Positions 8,230-18,354 are shown, counted from the first letter of the stretch. The stretch is 64,000 nt of DNA from Eilatimonas milleporae (GCF_003688555.1 NZ_REFR01000011.1:186001-250000), one strand, 5' to 3'. Notes: generated by a model from the letters alone, not told the origin. Numbers and translations are program-made.

Positions 8230-10794
8230 GTGCCATCAAGGGGTATGACGGCAAAGGGTATGGTGTATGGGGGCGCGCTGCTGGGCTGCCTGCTTTGGGG
8301 CAGTGCGCGCGCGTCCGCCGTTCTGGTCGAATTCTACGATGTCGCCGCCCAGCCCTTGCGCGCCGCCCTGATCGAGTTTGCCAGGGAGGCCGGCATGTCC
8401 ATCGACTTTTCCGGTCTGGATTTCGGCGGTGTCCGCTCGCGCGGGACGCGTGGCAATATTTCCCGCACATCGTCCCTGCGCGCGCTTTTGGCCGGCACCG
8501 GTTTCGACTTCAGGGTCATTGACGCCAGAACCGTGCAGATCTTCAGGGTGCCGCCGCCCGCCGCCCCGGACCGGCAACCGACGCCCGCCCCCGCCCCGGA
8601 CGGCAAGGACGCCGTCGTCATCGAGGATGTGGTGGTCACCGCGCTGAAGCGGCCGACCGCCGGCTTCCGCCTGCCGGTCAGCGTGTCGGCGGTCTCCTCG
8701 CTGGTGCTGGACGATCTCGGCACATTCGACATCCAGTCGCTGGCACCCCATCTGGCCGGCGTTTCCACCACCAATCTCGGGCCGGGCCGCAACAAGCTGT
8801 TCGTGCGCGGTCTGTCCGACGGGGCCTTTTCCGACCGGACCCAGGCCTTGGTCGGTGTCTATATCGACGAAACCCCGATCAATTTCAGCGACACCAATCC
8901 CGATATCCGCCTGTTTGACGTGGACCGCGTCGAACTGGTGCGCGGGCCCCAGGGCACCCTGTACGGCGCCGGCACCCTTGGCGGTCTGTACCGCATCGTC
9001 ACCACCAAGCCGGTTCTGGACGAGGCCAGCGCCAAGACACGGCTGACCCTGTCCCACACCCGCCAGGGCGGCCCCAACGGCCTTCTGGATGTGGCTGTCA
9101 ACGTGCCGCTGGTCGAGGACAAGCTGGCCTTCCGCCTGACCGGGTCGGTCGAGGGCCGCGCGGGCTATATCGATGACATCGCCCTCGGCCTCGACGGTGT
9201 CAACGACCTGTCGATTTACGGCGCCCGTCCCGCCCTGCGCTGGCAGGTGGACGACAACTGGACGCTGGATGCCTCGGTCAATGTCCAGGCCATCCACTAT
9301 GACGATTCCCAGTATTTTTTCGAGGATCTCGGCCGCAACAGGCGGGAAAACGCCCTGCGTGAGCCCTATGACGACCGTTTCCTGCACGCCAGCCTGACCC
9401 TGACGGGACGCATCGGCGACGTGATCCTCACCAGCGCCAGCGCCTTTGTCGACCGCAATGTCAAGGAAACCGCCGACGCCACCGCCGGTCCCTTCGATGT
9501 CGACAGCCTGACCGGCGGCGACCTGGCCGGCACCGACCTGTCCCGCTTCAACGGCATTGACGAGGCCTACGCCCTGGCGACACCCGGCGCCATCGGCTTT
9601 TTCAGCCGCGACGACATCACCACCATCAGCCATGAAACCAGGCTGCGCTCCCGCCCCGATGACCGTTTCGAATGGCTGCTCGGCCTGTTTTATCTGGGGC
9701 ATCGGCGGACCATGAACAGCGCCCTGGCCTTCGGGTTCGACGGGTCTGCCCAAAACGCCAACAGTCTGGGTGCCAACAGTCGGAACGCCAGCGTCGCCTT
9801 TACCGAGAACCGGCGCGAGACCAATGATGACCTCGCCGTGTTCGGCGAAATCATCTACCGCCCTTGGGACCGGCTCAGCATCACCGGGGGCCTGCGCTAT
9901 TCCTACAGTTTTCTCGATCTGGACTATACCGCCGTCTCCGCCCTCGACGGCGAGGTCGAGCGTGTCGACGGTGCCCGTGAAGTCGACAATCTCATCCCCA
10001 AGCTGGCCCTGCGTTATGAATGGTCGGACAGTATCCAGACCCACATGCAGGTCGCCGTCGGCTACCGGGTCGGCGGCCTCAACATCAACACGCCGCTGGC
10101 CGCCTTCATCGCCTCCGATCCCGACAGTGAATTTCCCGACGGCATCGCCGACACCTTCCAGTCCGACACCCTGGTCAATTACGAGGTCGGGCTGAAATCC
10201 TACTGGTTCGACCGCCGCCTGTCTCTGGATGTGTCCGCCTTTTACGTCCGCTGGTTCGACATCCAGTCCGAACAGATCGGTGTCGCCGGTCTGCCTTTCG
10301 TGACCAATGTGGGCACCGCCAACAGCCACGGCTATGAGGTCGAGTTTTCCGCCAACCCTCTGCCCGGCCTTGAAATCATGGGCTCTTTCTTCTGGAATGA
10401 TTCCGAACTGGCCGAGGACAACACCTTTCTCGGCGCCGAGGAGGGCGACCGCCTGCCCACCATCCCCGAATACACCGCCAGCGCCGCCCTGTTTTACCGC
10501 TTCGACATCACCCCCGGCTGGTCGGGCGCCCTGTCCGGCAGTTTCGTCTATACGGGCGCATCCTCTCTCACCTTCGACGAGGACGACTCTCCGCGCATGG
10601 GCGATCTCGGCCTGCTCAACGTTCAGGTCCAGGCCACCGGTCCTGTGTGGAAACTCGGTATCTTCGCTGAAAATCTGGCCGATACCAGGGCCAACACATT
10701 CGCCTTCGGCAACAGTTTCTCGGTGTTCGACCGCACCCAGATCACGCCGCCCCGTCCCCGCACCATCGGCCTGTTTATCCAACGTGCCTTCTGA
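8230..10794 (+). CDS. TonB-dependent receptor with STN signalling domain
   Basis: 854-residue outer-membrane receptor. After a signal peptide (residues 10-32) comes the secretin/TonB short N-terminal (STN) domain at about 35-110, which contacts FecR. The plug domain follows (about 135-260), with the TonB-box-like V-V-V-T-A-L near 136 and the conserved V-E-L-V-R-G-P-Q-G-T-L-Y-G near 236-248. The rest is a 22-strand type barrel ending in an aromatic C-terminus (I-G-L-F-I-Q-R-A-F) recognised by the BAM machinery. The only in-frame start after the FecR stop is GTG at 8230, with ATG at 8245 as an alternative. The substrate is not evident; a ferric siderophore is usual for receptors paired with FecI/FecR. 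Confidence 0.93.
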   Translation: MPSRGMTAKGMVYGGALLGCLLWGSARASAVLVEFYDVAAQPLRAALIEFAREAGMSIDFSGLDFGGVRSRGTRGNISRTSSLRALLAGTGFDFRVIDARTVQIFRVPPPAAPDRQPTPAPAPDGKDAVVIEDVVVTALKRPTAGFRLPVSVSAVSSLVLDDLGTFDIQSLAPHLAGVSTTNLGPGRNKLFVRGLSDGAFSDRTQALVGVYIDETPINFSDTNPDIRLFDVDRVELVRGPQGTLYGAGTLGGLYRIVTTKPVLDEASAKTRLTLSHTRQGGPNGLLDVAVNVPLVEDKLAFRLTGSVEGRAGYIDDIALGLDGVNDLSIYGARPALRWQVDDNWTLDASVNVQAIHYDDSQYFFEDLGRNRRENALREPYDDRFLHASLTLTGRIGDVILTSASAFVDRNVKETADATAGPFDVDSLTGGDLAGTDLSRFNGIDEAYALATPGAIGFFSRDDITTISHETRLRSRPDDRFEWLLGLFYLGHRRTMNSALAFGFDGSAQNANSLGANSRNASVAFTENRRETNDDLAVFGEIIYRPWDRLSITGGLRYSYSFLDLDYTAVSALDGEVERVDGAREVDNLIPKLALRYEWSDSIQTHMQVAVGYRVGGLNINTPLAAFIASDPDSEFPDGIADTFQSDTLVNYEVGLKSYWFDRRLSLDVSAFYVRWFDIQSEQIGVAGLPFVTNVGTANSHGYEVEFSANPLPGLEIMGSFFWNDSELAEDNTFLGAEEGDRLPTIPEYTASAALFYRFDITPGWSGALSGSFVYTGASSLTFDEDDSPRMGDLGLLNVQVQATGPVWKLGIFAENLADTRANTFAFGNSFSVFDRTQITPPRPRTIGLFIQRAF

Positions 10795-10806
10795 TCGGAC
10801 CGCTCC

Positions 10807-11982
10807 TCATCGTCTTACGCGCCGCTTGCCCCGCCTGCCGGCGGCACGGCCGCTGCCGATGACGATATCCTCGGCCAGCGCCGTGCCGCCCACATGGATG
10901 TCAAGGCCGTCCGCCGCCAGCGTCAGGGAATAGGTCGCCTTGTGCCGGTGCCGCACAATGTCGGCCAGCGGTCCGGCCAGCGCCTTTTCCACCCCGTTCA
11001 GAAGGTCCTTCAGGATGAAATCCTCAAGCGTGCCGGTCAGGGTGATCGTGCCTTTCACCGTCATATCCCCGGCCCGTGCGGTGATATAGCGGCTGCCGCT
11101 GGTCTCATCCTCCAGCACCTCCACCGACCGGAAGGTCAGCGCCGGCCCGCGCGGCGGCAGCATCAGCAGCACGGTGTGGCGGTCGCCGTCCGGCGTGATG
11201 AAGTCGTGCAGAACCGGCCGGTGGTCCGCCGTCCGCGCCACCGATGTCACGCGCCGCCAGCGCCGCAGCGTGTGGTTCAGGCTGTGTTTCTGTACCACAT
11301 GCAGTCCGTAGCCTGCGCCGCCGCCCAGGTCTTGCCACGCCCCGTCCGGTCCCGCCCCGCCGATTTCCGGGCCGGGCCGCCACCGCGCGGATGCGGCCGC
11401 CGTCGGGGCATACAGCGTCACCTCCGGCAGGTCGTGCCCGTCGCCGGGCCGCGTCACGGCAAGGCCCCGGCCGCCGGCGGTGTAGGACACATCCAGTTCC
11501 GCCGCCGTATTGTGCAGGCGCATCAGATAATCGGGATGGCGCCCGGATATGCGGTGCTGGAAAACCGTCAGGCCGGGCAGGCCGCCGTCAAACCGCCAGC
11601 CCGACCGCTGGCGTCCATTCTTGATCACGATGGCCGCGCCGCCGGGCGGTTTCAGCGTGGCGATCATCAGCCCGTGATGCTTGCTCAGCGGCAGGTTGGT
11701 GATGAGAAACTGCCCGGTGACAAGGCTGCCGCCGTCGAACAGGAATTGCTGCTCCCAGTATTCCGTGTAATCGCCGTCGTCCATCAGGCGGGGCCGCCAG
11801 CTGTCGCCCTGATGCGCGTTGCCTTGATCCCCGCCATCCGTATGGCCGCCCTGCACGTCGGCGCCGTCCGTCATCACGGCGGCATGGGCGCGGGCCGCTG
11901 CACCCGGACCCGCCGGGCTCAGGGCAAGCCCGGCAAGCAGACACAGGAAAACCGGCCGCCACCGGCTGTGTGTAAGGGTCAT
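10807..11982 (-). CDS. Secreted protein of unknown function, possibly lipocalin-like (AttH/CrtC/Svf1 type)
   Basis: 391-residue protein with a clear Sec signal peptide (residues 1-33, L-C-L-L-A-G-L-A-L-S core, Ala-rich cleavage region), so periplasmic or secreted. The mature part starts with a polar His/Asp/Gly linker, then beta-rich segments with many aromatic residues (D-Y-T-E-Y-W-E-Q-Q-F near 75). The stretch G-L-M-I-A-T-L-K-P-P-G-G and the repeated short strands vaguely resemble two-domain lipocalin-like proteins (AttH, CrtC, Svf1), but I cannot support that firmly. It is convergent with the TonB receptor gene, 12 bp apart. The ATG at 11982 is preceded by GGGGGGAG; an open frame upstream to 12039 lacks such a site. 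Arg-rich C-terminus. Confidence 0.65.
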   Translation of the reverse strand: MTLTHSRWRPVFLCLLAGLALSPAGPGAAARAHAAVMTDGADVQGGHTDGGDQGNAHQGDSWRPRLMDDGDYTEYWEQQFLFDGGSLVTGQFLITNLPLSKHHGLMIATLKPPGGAAIVIKNGRQRSGWRFDGGLPGLTVFQHRISGRHPDYLMRLHNTAAELDVSYTAGGRGLAVTRPGDGHDLPEVTLYAPTAAASARWRPGPEIGGAGPDGAWQDLGGGAGYGLHVVQKHSLNHTLRRWRRVTSVARTADHRPVLHDFITPDGDRHTVLLMLPPRGPALTFRSVEVLEDETSGSRYITARAGDMTVKGTITLTGTLEDFILKDLLNGVEKALAGPLADIVRHRHKATYSLTLAADGLDIHVGGTALAEDIVIGSGRAAGRRGKRRVRR

Positions 11983-12277
11983 TGAACGGCGCTCCCCCCT
12001 GTCGTGGCGATGTCGTGGCAGCCCCTTGGGCTGCGGCAATCACGCCTTTAACGGAGCGCGTCGTCAGGCCCCTCCGAATTTTTGGACCCCGGTTTTTGGC
12101 TCTCAGCTTTTTGGGGGATCTTGCGGGGGCCGGGCGTTTTTGCCGTCGCGCGGTCCGGGGCAACTCGGAAGCCCCAGCGTATGCGGATGAAGGGCGGGCG
12201 CGGGTTATCGGCCGCACTGGAAAGGCAACACTGGAAAGATCGGTACGGAACATGGCGACACCGGCGGCAAAACGCGC
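11983..12277. other. Intergenic spacer between secreted-protein gene and rimO
   Basis: 295 bp upstream of the minus-strand secreted-protein gene and downstream of rimO. It should contain the promoter of the former; beyond the purine-rich ribosome-binding site near 11990-12000 I see no convincing element. Confidence 0.4.
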
Positions 12278-13648
12278 CTACCAGTCCCAGCCGTCGTCTC
12301 CATCCCCGTTATCGCCTGCGTCCGTCTCTTCCGGCACGACGGTGCCCGTCAGGTCATAGGCGTCTGCATCCGTGATATGGGCCATCACCATGTCGCCGGG
12401 GTTGAGGAAATCGGCGCCCGGCAGATTCACCCTGCCGTCAATCTCCGGCGCGTCGGCATAGGTGCGGCCGACCGCGCCGCCGTCCGTCACCTCGTCCACC
12501 AGCACGGCCATCTCCAGGCCCACGCGCGCGCGCAGTTTTTCGGCGCTGATCTCCTGCGACACCGCCATGAACCGCTCCCACCGTTCCTGCTTGACCGCTT
12601 CCGGCACCGGGTCGGGCAGGGCGTTGGCGGCGGCCCCTGCGACCGCCTCATACTTGAAGCAGCCGACCCGGTCCAGCCGCGCTTCACGCAGCCAGTCCAG
12701 CAGATAGGTGAAATCCTCCTCCGTCTCGCCGGGAAAGCCGACGATAAAGGTCGAGCGCACCACCATTTCCGGCACGATCTCGCGCCATTTGGCCAGCCGT
12801 TCCAGCACCCTGGCTTCGTTCGCCGGCCGGCGCATCGCCTTCAGCACCCTCGGGCTTGCATGCTGGAAGGGAATGTCCAGATAGGGCAGCACCCGCCCTT
12901 CGGCCATCAGCGGGATCACCTCGTCCACATGGGGGTAGGGGTAGACATAATGCAGCCGTACCCACACATCCAGATCGCCCAGCGCATTGCACAGGTCGGT
13001 CATGTGGGCGCGCACCGGCCGGCCCTTCCAGTCTTCCGCCGCGAACTTCCGGTCCAGCCCGTAGGCCGACGTGTCCTGGCTGATGACCAGCAGTTCCCGC
13101 GTTCCCGCCTCGACCAGTTTTTCCGCCTCCCGCAGCACCGCGCGCACCGGCCGGCTCGCCAGTTTGCCTCGCATCGACGGGATGATGCAGAAACGGCAGC
13201 TGTGATTGCACCCTTCCGAAATTTTCAGGTAACTGTAATGGCGCGGCGTCAGCTTCAGCCCCGCCAGCGGCACCAGATGGGTGAAGGGGTCGTGCGGCTG
13301 AGGTGCGGCCTCGTGCACCGCGCCCACCACCGCCTCATACTGCTGCGGGCCGGTGATCGCCAGCACATCCGGCGCCACATCCAGGATTTCCCCTTCATTG
13401 GCGCCCAGACAGCCGGTCACGATCACCTTGCCGTTTTCCGTCATCGCCTCCTTGATCGCCGACAGGCTTTCCTCCTTGGCGCTGTCCAGAAATCCGCAGG
13501 TGTTGACAACAACCACATCGGCACCGTCATACTCGGCGGCGATTTCATACCCTTCTGAGCGCAACTGGGTCAGAATGCGCTCGCTGTCCACCAGGGCCTT
13601 CGGACAGCCGAGGGAGACAAAACCCACTTTTGGCGTGTAATGCGACAT
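12278..13648 (-). CDS. rimO: Ribosomal protein S12 methylthiotransferase RimO
   Basis: 456-residue radical-SAM methylthiotransferase that adds a methylthio group to the conserved Asp of ribosomal protein uS12. The N-terminal UPF0004 domain supplies the three Cys for the auxiliary cluster (S-L-G-C-P-K near 15, N-T-C-G-F near 51, V-T-G-C-L-G near 80). The radical-SAM motif C-N-H-S-C-R-F-C lies near residues 147-154, and a TRAM-like domain closes the protein (about 375-440). The phrase [11 protein letters not shown] distinguishes RimO from MiaB and MtaB. It is monocistronic as far as can be seen and ends in an Asp/Glu/Trp tail. Confidence 0.95.
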   Translation of the reverse strand: MSHYTPKVGFVSLGCPKALVDSERILTQLRSEGYEIAAEYDGADVVVVNTCGFLDSAKEESLSAIKEAMTENGKVIVTGCLGANEGEILDVAPDVLAITGPQQYEAVVGAVHEAAPQPHDPFTHLVPLAGLKLTPRHYSYLKISEGCNHSCRFCIIPSMRGKLASRPVRAVLREAEKLVEAGTRELLVISQDTSAYGLDRKFAAEDWKGRPVRAHMTDLCNALGDLDVWVRLHYVYPYPHVDEVIPLMAEGRVLPYLDIPFQHASPRVLKAMRRPANEARVLERLAKWREIVPEMVVRSTFIVGFPGETEEDFTYLLDWLREARLDRVGCFKYEAVAGAAANALPDPVPEAVKQERWERFMAVSQEISAEKLRARVGLEMAVLVDEVTDGGAVGRTYADAPEIDGRVNLPGADFLNPGDMVMAHITDADAYDLTGTVVPEETDAGDNGDGDDGWDW

Positions 13649-13957
13649 GGCCCCGGCTTATACAGTCAGCGCGCCGGAAACACCACCGACAAGATCGGAC
13701 TGGTGACACGGCCAGGTATCACCGATCCTGATCCACCATCGGATGTCTGTTCCGCGGCACAGGGTTGCAATCGCGGGCGAAATATGGAACGTGAACCGCG
13801 CGTCGTAAACAGAGCCGTAAACAGGACCGGGACGTCATAACAGGGACGGATACACTGAGGGGCGTCATCGGGGATCGCCCAAACAGGCCAAACTCCAACA
13901 GGCCAGATTCCAGCACAGAATACCCCGACAGCAGACAAAGGGGGGCAAAGGGACACC
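13649..13957. other. Divergent intergenic region rimO / PLP decarboxylase
   Basis: 309 bp between two divergent genes; it must carry both promoters. A purine-rich stretch near 13936-13950 precedes the decarboxylase ATG and serves as its ribosome-binding region. I do not see a convincing -35/-10 pair or palindrome. Confidence 0.4.
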
Positions 13958-15385
13958 ATGCAAAGGCAAGATTTCGTCAGCGCCACCGAACACATCGCCG
14001 ACTGGATCGCCGATTATTGGCACACCCTGCGTGACCGCCCCGTGCGCCCGTCCACCGTGCCCGGCAGCGTCAGCGCCGCGCTGCCCGATCTGCCGCCCGC
14101 CGATACCGACACCATCCGCGCCGTTCTGGACGATTTCGACCGTATCGTCGCGCCCAATCTGACCCATTGGCAACATCCACGCTTCTTCGCCTATTTCCCC
14201 GCCAATGTCTCGCCCGCCAGCGTCCTGGCCGACATGTTGATCGCCGCCACCGGCGTCAACGCCATGCTGTGGGAAACCAGCCCGGCCGCGACCGAGCTGG
14301 AAGAAACCATGATGGACTGGCTGAAAACCCTGATGGACCTGCCGCCCCTGTGGCACGGCGTCATCCAGGACACGGCCTCGTCCGCCACGCTGGCCGCCGT
14401 CCTCATGGCACGGGAAAAGGTCACGGACGGCCGCGCGGCCACAAAAGGGCTCGCCGGCCTGCCGCCGCTGTCCGTCTACACCACGGCCGAGGCCCATTCG
14501 TCCGTGGAAAAGGCCGTGCGTATCGCCGGCCTCGGGTCCGATGGCTTGCGGATCGTCCCCCACGACGATGATTTCGCCATGCGCGCCGACGCCCTCGCCG
14601 CCATGATCGCCGATGACCGCGCCGCCGGTCGTCTGCCCGCCCTGGTGGTCGCTACCGTCGGCACCACCGGCGTCGGCGCCTGCGACCCCGTGGCCGATAT
14701 CGCCGATGTCGCCGGCACGGAAGGACTGCTGCTGCATGTGGACGCCGCCTGGGCGGGCACCGCCGCGCTCTGTCCGGAATTCCGCGCGCCCTTCGCCGGG
14801 CTGGACCGCGCCGACAGCTATGTTTTCAACCCGCACAAATGGATGGGCGTCGGCTTTGACTGTAGCGCCCATTTCGTCGCCGACCGTGCCCTGTTGACCC
14901 GCACCTTTTCCGTCAATCCGGCTTATCTGCAAACCACGGACGGCGTCACCAATTACCGCGACTGGGGCGTGCCGCTCGGCCGCCGCATGCGCGCCCTCAA
15001 ACTGTGGTTCGTCCTGCGTCTTGAGGGCGCCGACCGTCTGCGCGCCATGATCCGCGACCATGTGGCCTGGGCCGACTGGCTCGCCCGCTTGGTGGCCGAG
15101 GCGCCCGATTTCGATCTGGTCACCGGGCCGGCCCTGTCCCTGCTGTCCTTCCGCTTTGCCCCAGGGGGCACCGATGCCGCCACCGCCGACCGCCTGACCG
15201 GCGCCCTGCTGGATGCCGTCAACCGTGACGGCTTCACCTATCTCACCCGCACGCTGGTGGCGGGCCGTCCGGTCATCCGGTTCCAGATCGGCCCGATGAC
15301 CACGGACTGGTCCGATGTCGAGGCGGCGTGGACCCGCGTCCGCACCCTCGCCGCCGATCTGCACCCCGGCGTCGCCGCCGAATAA
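13958..15385 (+). CDS. PLP-dependent decarboxylase (aromatic-L-amino-acid decarboxylase family)
   Basis: 475-residue group II pyridoxal-5'-phosphate decarboxylase. The lysine that forms the Schiff base is in N-P-H-K-W-M-G-V near residues 289-296. H-V-D-A-A-W-A-G (about 260-267) holds the Asp that pairs with the pyridine nitrogen, and T-T-A-E-A-H-S-S-V-E-K (about 176-186) the His that stacks on the cofactor. The N-terminal swap region and P-R-F-F-A-Y-F-P (about 72-79) are typical of aromatic-amino-acid (Tyr/Trp/DOPA) decarboxylases rather than glutamate decarboxylases. The product would be an aromatic amine. It stands alone; no transporter or amine-modifying gene is adjacent, so its physiological role is open. 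Confidence 0.88.
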   Translation: MQRQDFVSATEHIADWIADYWHTLRDRPVRPSTVPGSVSAALPDLPPADTDTIRAVLDDFDRIVAPNLTHWQHPRFFAYFPANVSPASVLADMLIAATGVNAMLWETSPAATELEETMMDWLKTLMDLPPLWHGVIQDTASSATLAAVLMAREKVTDGRAATKGLAGLPPLSVYTTAEAHSSVEKAVRIAGLGSDGLRIVPHDDDFAMRADALAAMIADDRAAGRLPALVVATVGTTGVGACDPVADIADVAGTEGLLLHVDAAWAGTAALCPEFRAPFAGLDRADSYVFNPHKWMGVGFDCSAHFVADRALLTRTFSVNPAYLQTTDGVTNYRDWGVPLGRRMRALKLWFVLRLEGADRLRAMIRDHVAWADWLARLVAEAPDFDLVTGPALSLLSFRFAPGGTDAATADRLTGALLDAVNRDGFTYLTRTLVAGRPVIRFQIGPMTTDWSDVEAAWTRVRTLAADLHPGVAAE

Positions 15386-15481
15386 CATGGTTGGAGGCCT
15401 GTCCCCCATGCAACCATTCGCCTGCACCGCCCCGTGCACGCCACCGGCATGGCCCGTATTGCAGGCGGTATCCTCCGCAAC

Positions 15482-15499
15482 TGACTGACTGGTCAGTCA
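15482..15499. promoter_or_regulatory. Palindromic operator-like site 1
   Basis: TGACTGACTGGTCAGTCA is an 18-bp dyad in which eight of nine base pairs match. Half-site TGACTGA recurs in site 2 about 115 bp downstream. The architecture is like TetR-family operators; the cognate regulator is not in the window. Confidence 0.55.
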
Positions 15500-15604
15500 A
15501 CCGGTTTCCTTTATGGGGGGGTGGAACACCGATCCGCAGGCTTGCGTTATGCCCGTGCCGGTCTGTGTGCCTCCCATATCCATACCCATGCGCCGGGCGG
15601 GCAC

Positions 15605-15620
15605 CTGACTGATCAGTCAG
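15605..15620. promoter_or_regulatory. Palindromic operator-like site 2
   Basis: CTGACTGATCAGTCAG is a perfect 16-bp palindrome followed directly by a further TCAGTC, sharing half-sites with site 1. Both lie between the decarboxylase stop and the FNR box of ccoN. Confidence 0.55.
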
Positions 15621-15792
15621 TCAGTCGGGTTTTCTTTGGGCGCCGTGTTGCGGGGGCAGGGCGGCCGCATGCGGATTTTATGGTCCCCGCCCGACTGCAC
15701 CGCTGCTCTCGGCAAACGTGCGGATATCCCGCCTTTTCCCGTCTGGGTACCCATCACTGCGACGGCCTGCCGCACGCAGGACCTGTCCGCCT

Positions 15793-15806
15793 TTGACCTA
15801 TGTCAA
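15793..15806. promoter_or_regulatory. FNR/FixK box upstream of ccoN
   Basis: TTGACCTATGTCAA has perfectly paired TTGAC/GTCAA half-sites with a 4-bp spacer, the pattern recognised by FNR, Anr and FixK proteins. Placement before a cbb3 oxidase operon is exactly as in other alphaproteobacteria, where these regulators switch the oxidase on at low oxygen. Confidence 0.8.
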
Positions 15807-15951
15807 GTCCCCGTCCGTGAAAAACTCCCACAAAAGGGGCAGCATATGCCCCGGCTATGCGGTGCCTGCATGGCTGTCCGGACCCTGTCCGGGTACCGGA
15901 ATCGAGGCCGGCACGGGCACACGAGGGGCGAAATTGTCAAGGGGTTTGACT

Positions 15952-17607
15952 ATGGGATGCGACGCTGCGGTGGAGGAAACCACCAAAAACGGGATGGGGC
16001 CTGGCGGCCTTTTTGCCTTGCTGGTTTTTGTCGTAGGAGCGCTTGGCGGCATCGTGGTGTCCGCCAATGCCTATGACGGAATCATGGAATTTCACGCTCT
16101 GCTAATCTCGGCCTTCTGTATTGCCGCCATTCTGTGGATCGGCAATGACAGCATGGGCAAGCGCGAACAGGGCTATATGACGAAAATCGTGCGCTACGGC
16201 GTCGTGGCGTCGATGGCCTGGGGCATTGTCGGTTTTCTGGTCGGTCTGGTGATCGCCCTGCAACTGGCCTTCCCGGTGCTCAATTTCGATACGGCCTTCA
16301 CCAATTTCGGCCGGCTCAGACCCCTGCACACCAGCGCCGTCATCTTCGCCTTCGGCGGCACCGTGCTGCTGACCACCAGTTTCTACGTGGTGCAGAAAAC
16401 CTGTCAGGCGCGGCTGTGGGGCGGCAATCTCGCCTGGTTCGTCTTCTGGGGCTATCAGTTCTTCATCCTGCTGGCCGCCACCGGCTATCTCATGGGCGCG
16501 ACCCAGTCGCGGGAATACGCCGAACCCGAATGGTATGTCGATTTGTGGCTGACCATTGTCTGGGTGGCCTACCTGCTGGTTTTCCTCGGCACGTTGACGA
16601 AACGGCGCGAACCGCACATCTATGTGGCCAACTGGTTCTATCTCGCCTTCATCGTCACCATCGCCATGCTGCATCTGGGCAACAATATGGCGATCCCGCT
16701 CAGCGTTTTCTCCAGCAAGTCGGTGCCGCTGTTCGCCGGGGTGCAGGACGCGCTGATCCAGTGGTGGTACGGCCACAATGCGGTGGGTTTTTTCCTCACC
16801 GCCGGCTTCCTTGCCATCATGTATTATTTCGTGCCGAAACAGGCGGACCGGCCGGTCTACAGCTACCGCCTGTCCATCGTGCACTTCTGGTCGCTGATCT
16901 TCCTCTATATCTGGGCCGGTCCGCACCACCTGCACTACACCGCGCTGCCCGACTGGTCGCAGACACTGGGCATGGTGTTTTCCGTCATGCTGTGGATGCC
17001 CTCCTGGGGCGGCATGATCAACGGCCTGATGACCCTGTCCGGCGCCTGGGACAAGCTGCGCACCGATCCGGTGCTGCGTATGATGGTGGTCTCGGTGGCC
17101 TTTTACGGCATGTCCACCTTTGAAGGGCCGCTGATGTCGATCAAGGCGGTCAATTCCCTCAGCCACTATACGGACTGGACCATCGGCCACGTGCATTCCG
17201 GTGCGCTCGGCTGGGTCGCCTTTGTGTCCTTCGGCGCGCTCTACTGCCTCGTCGTCTGGGCCTTCGGCCGCAAGCAGCTGTATTCCAACCGTCTGGTGGA
17301 ATGGCACTTCTGGATCTCGACCATCGGCATCGTGCTGTACATCAGCGCCATGTGGGTGTCGGGCATCATGCAGGGCCTGATGTGGCGCGCCTATGACCAG
17401 TTCGGCTTCCTGACCTACAGCTTCGCCGAAACGGTCGAGCAGATGCACATCTATTATGTCATCCGCGCCGGCGGCGGGTTCCTGTTCACCCTCGGGGCGC
17501 TGATCATGGCCTTCAATATCTACAAAACCATCCGCGGTGACGTGCGCGAAGGCGAGGAGATCCCCGATCTTCAGACCGCCGGCGGCGCCACGCAACCGGC
17601 CGAGTAA
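15952..17607 (+). CDS. ccoN: cbb3-type cytochrome c oxidase subunit I
   Basis: 551-residue catalytic subunit with about 12-14 transmembrane helices that reduces oxygen at the haem b3-CuB centre. Visible ligands: P-L-H-T-S (first haem b ligand, about residue 126), W-W-Y-G-H-N (CuB ligand, about 269), G-P-H-H-L-H (CuB pair, about 324) and G-H-V-H-S (haem b3 and haem b ligands, about 412). The frame is open upstream to 15718 but that part is not conserved; ATG at 15952 has AAGGGG upstream and begins at a normal N-terminus. First gene of ccoNOQP, downstream of an FNR box; cbb3 oxidases work at low oxygen tension. Confidence 0.96.
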   Translation: MGCDAAVEETTKNGMGPGGLFALLVFVVGALGGIVVSANAYDGIMEFHALLISAFCIAAILWIGNDSMGKREQGYMTKIVRYGVVASMAWGIVGFLVGLVIALQLAFPVLNFDTAFTNFGRLRPLHTSAVIFAFGGTVLLTTSFYVVQKTCQARLWGGNLAWFVFWGYQFFILLAATGYLMGATQSREYAEPEWYVDLWLTIVWVAYLLVFLGTLTKRREPHIYVANWFYLAFIVTIAMLHLGNNMAIPLSVFSSKSVPLFAGVQDALIQWWYGHNAVGFFLTAGFLAIMYYFVPKQADRPVYSYRLSIVHFWSLIFLYIWAGPHHLHYTALPDWSQTLGMVFSVMLWMPSWGGMINGLMTLSGAWDKLRTDPVLRMMVVSVAFYGMSTFEGPLMSIKAVNSLSHYTDWTIGHVHSGALGWVAFVSFGALYCLVVWAFGRKQLYSNRLVEWHFWISTIGIVLYISAMWVSGIMQGLMWRAYDQFGFLTYSFAETVEQMHIYYVIRAGGGFLFTLGALIMAFNIYKTIRGDVREGEEIPDLQTAGGATQPAE

Positions 17608-17622
17608 AGGGGGAGACGCATC

Positions 17623-18354
17623 ATGGCATTGAATCACGGGACCATTGAGCGCAACTCGATCCTGCTCCTGGTGTTGATCCTGGTGGTGGTCGCCATCGGC
17701 GGCATCATCGAAATCGTGCCCCTGTTCTTTATCAAGAGCACGATCGAAAAGGTCGAAGGCATGCGGCCCTACACGCCGCTGGAACTGTCCGGCCGCGACA
17801 TCTACATCCGCGAGGGCTGCTATAACTGCCACAGCCAGATGGTCCGCCCGTTGCGGGCCGAGGTCGAGCGTTACGGCCATTACAGCCTGGCGGCCGAAAG
17901 TATGTACGACCACCCCTTCCAGTGGGGTTCCAAGCGCACCGGGCCCGACCTGGCGCGCGTCGGCGGCAAATATTCCGATGAATGGCACCGCCTGCATATG
18001 GCAAAGCCGACAAGCGTCGTGCCCGAAAGCGTGATGCCCGGCTATCCCTTCCTGGCGGAACGGCCGCTGGACCTGCGCCATATCGACAAGCTGTTGTGGG
18101 CGCATTCCGTCGCCGGGGTGCCCTACACCGATGAGATGATCGAAAACGCCGAGGCCGACGCCCGCGCGCAGCTCGATCCCTTCTCCGACGGATATGACGG
18201 CCTCGTCGCCCGCTACGGCGAAAAGGTCAATATCCGCGATTTCGACGGCAACACGGCCGAACTGACCGAACTCGACGCCCTGATTGCCTATCTTCAGATG
18301 ATGGGCACCCTGGTCGATTTCTCGGTCTATGACGCCGCTGCCAACAGCCGCTAG
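17623..18354 (+). CDS. ccoO: cbb3-type cytochrome c oxidase subunit II (mono-haem)
   Basis: 243-residue membrane-anchored cytochrome c. One N-terminal helix (residues 12-37) is followed by a single haem-binding C-Y-N-C-H (66-70) with S-Q-M-V-R-P after it, diagnostic of CcoO. Met ligand candidates are in S-V-M-P-G-Y-P (about 131-137). It relays electrons from CcoP to CcoN. It starts 15 bp after ccoN with a GGGGGAG site. Confidence 0.96.
   Translation: MALNHGTIERNSILLLVLILVVVAIGGIIEIVPLFFIKSTIEKVEGMRPYTPLELSGRDIYIREGCYNCHSQMVRPLRAEVERYGHYSLAAESMYDHPFQWGSKRTGPDLARVGGKYSDEWHRLHMAKPTSVVPESVMPGYPFLAERPLDLRHIDKLLWAHSVAGVPYTDEMIENAEADARAQLDPFSDGYDGLVARYGEKVNIRDFDGNTAELTELDALIAYLQMMGTLVDFSVYDAAANSR

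Larger units (their letters stand above)
15386..15951. other. Regulatory region upstream of the cbb3 oxidase operon
   Basis: 566 bp without a convincing gene. It contains two TGACTGA-type palindromes (near 15482 and 15605) and an FNR/FixK-type box at 15793-15806, 146 bp before the ccoN start. Low codon quality and lack of homology make the open frames inside it unlikely genes. Confidence 0.6.

Noticed and set aside
8236-10782. Very long open frame antisense to the TonB receptor, and similar ones antisense to ccoN (16102-18366), leuC/leuD (46978-49371) and ftsY (32549-34357)
   Set aside because: High GC makes stop codons rare on the opposite strand. The translations are Gln/His/Arg/Gly-rich without any domain, while the other strand encodes recognisable proteins.
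15636-16076. Open frames overlapping the start of ccoN
   Set aside because: They cover the FNR box and the true ccoN start and encode no conserved sequence.
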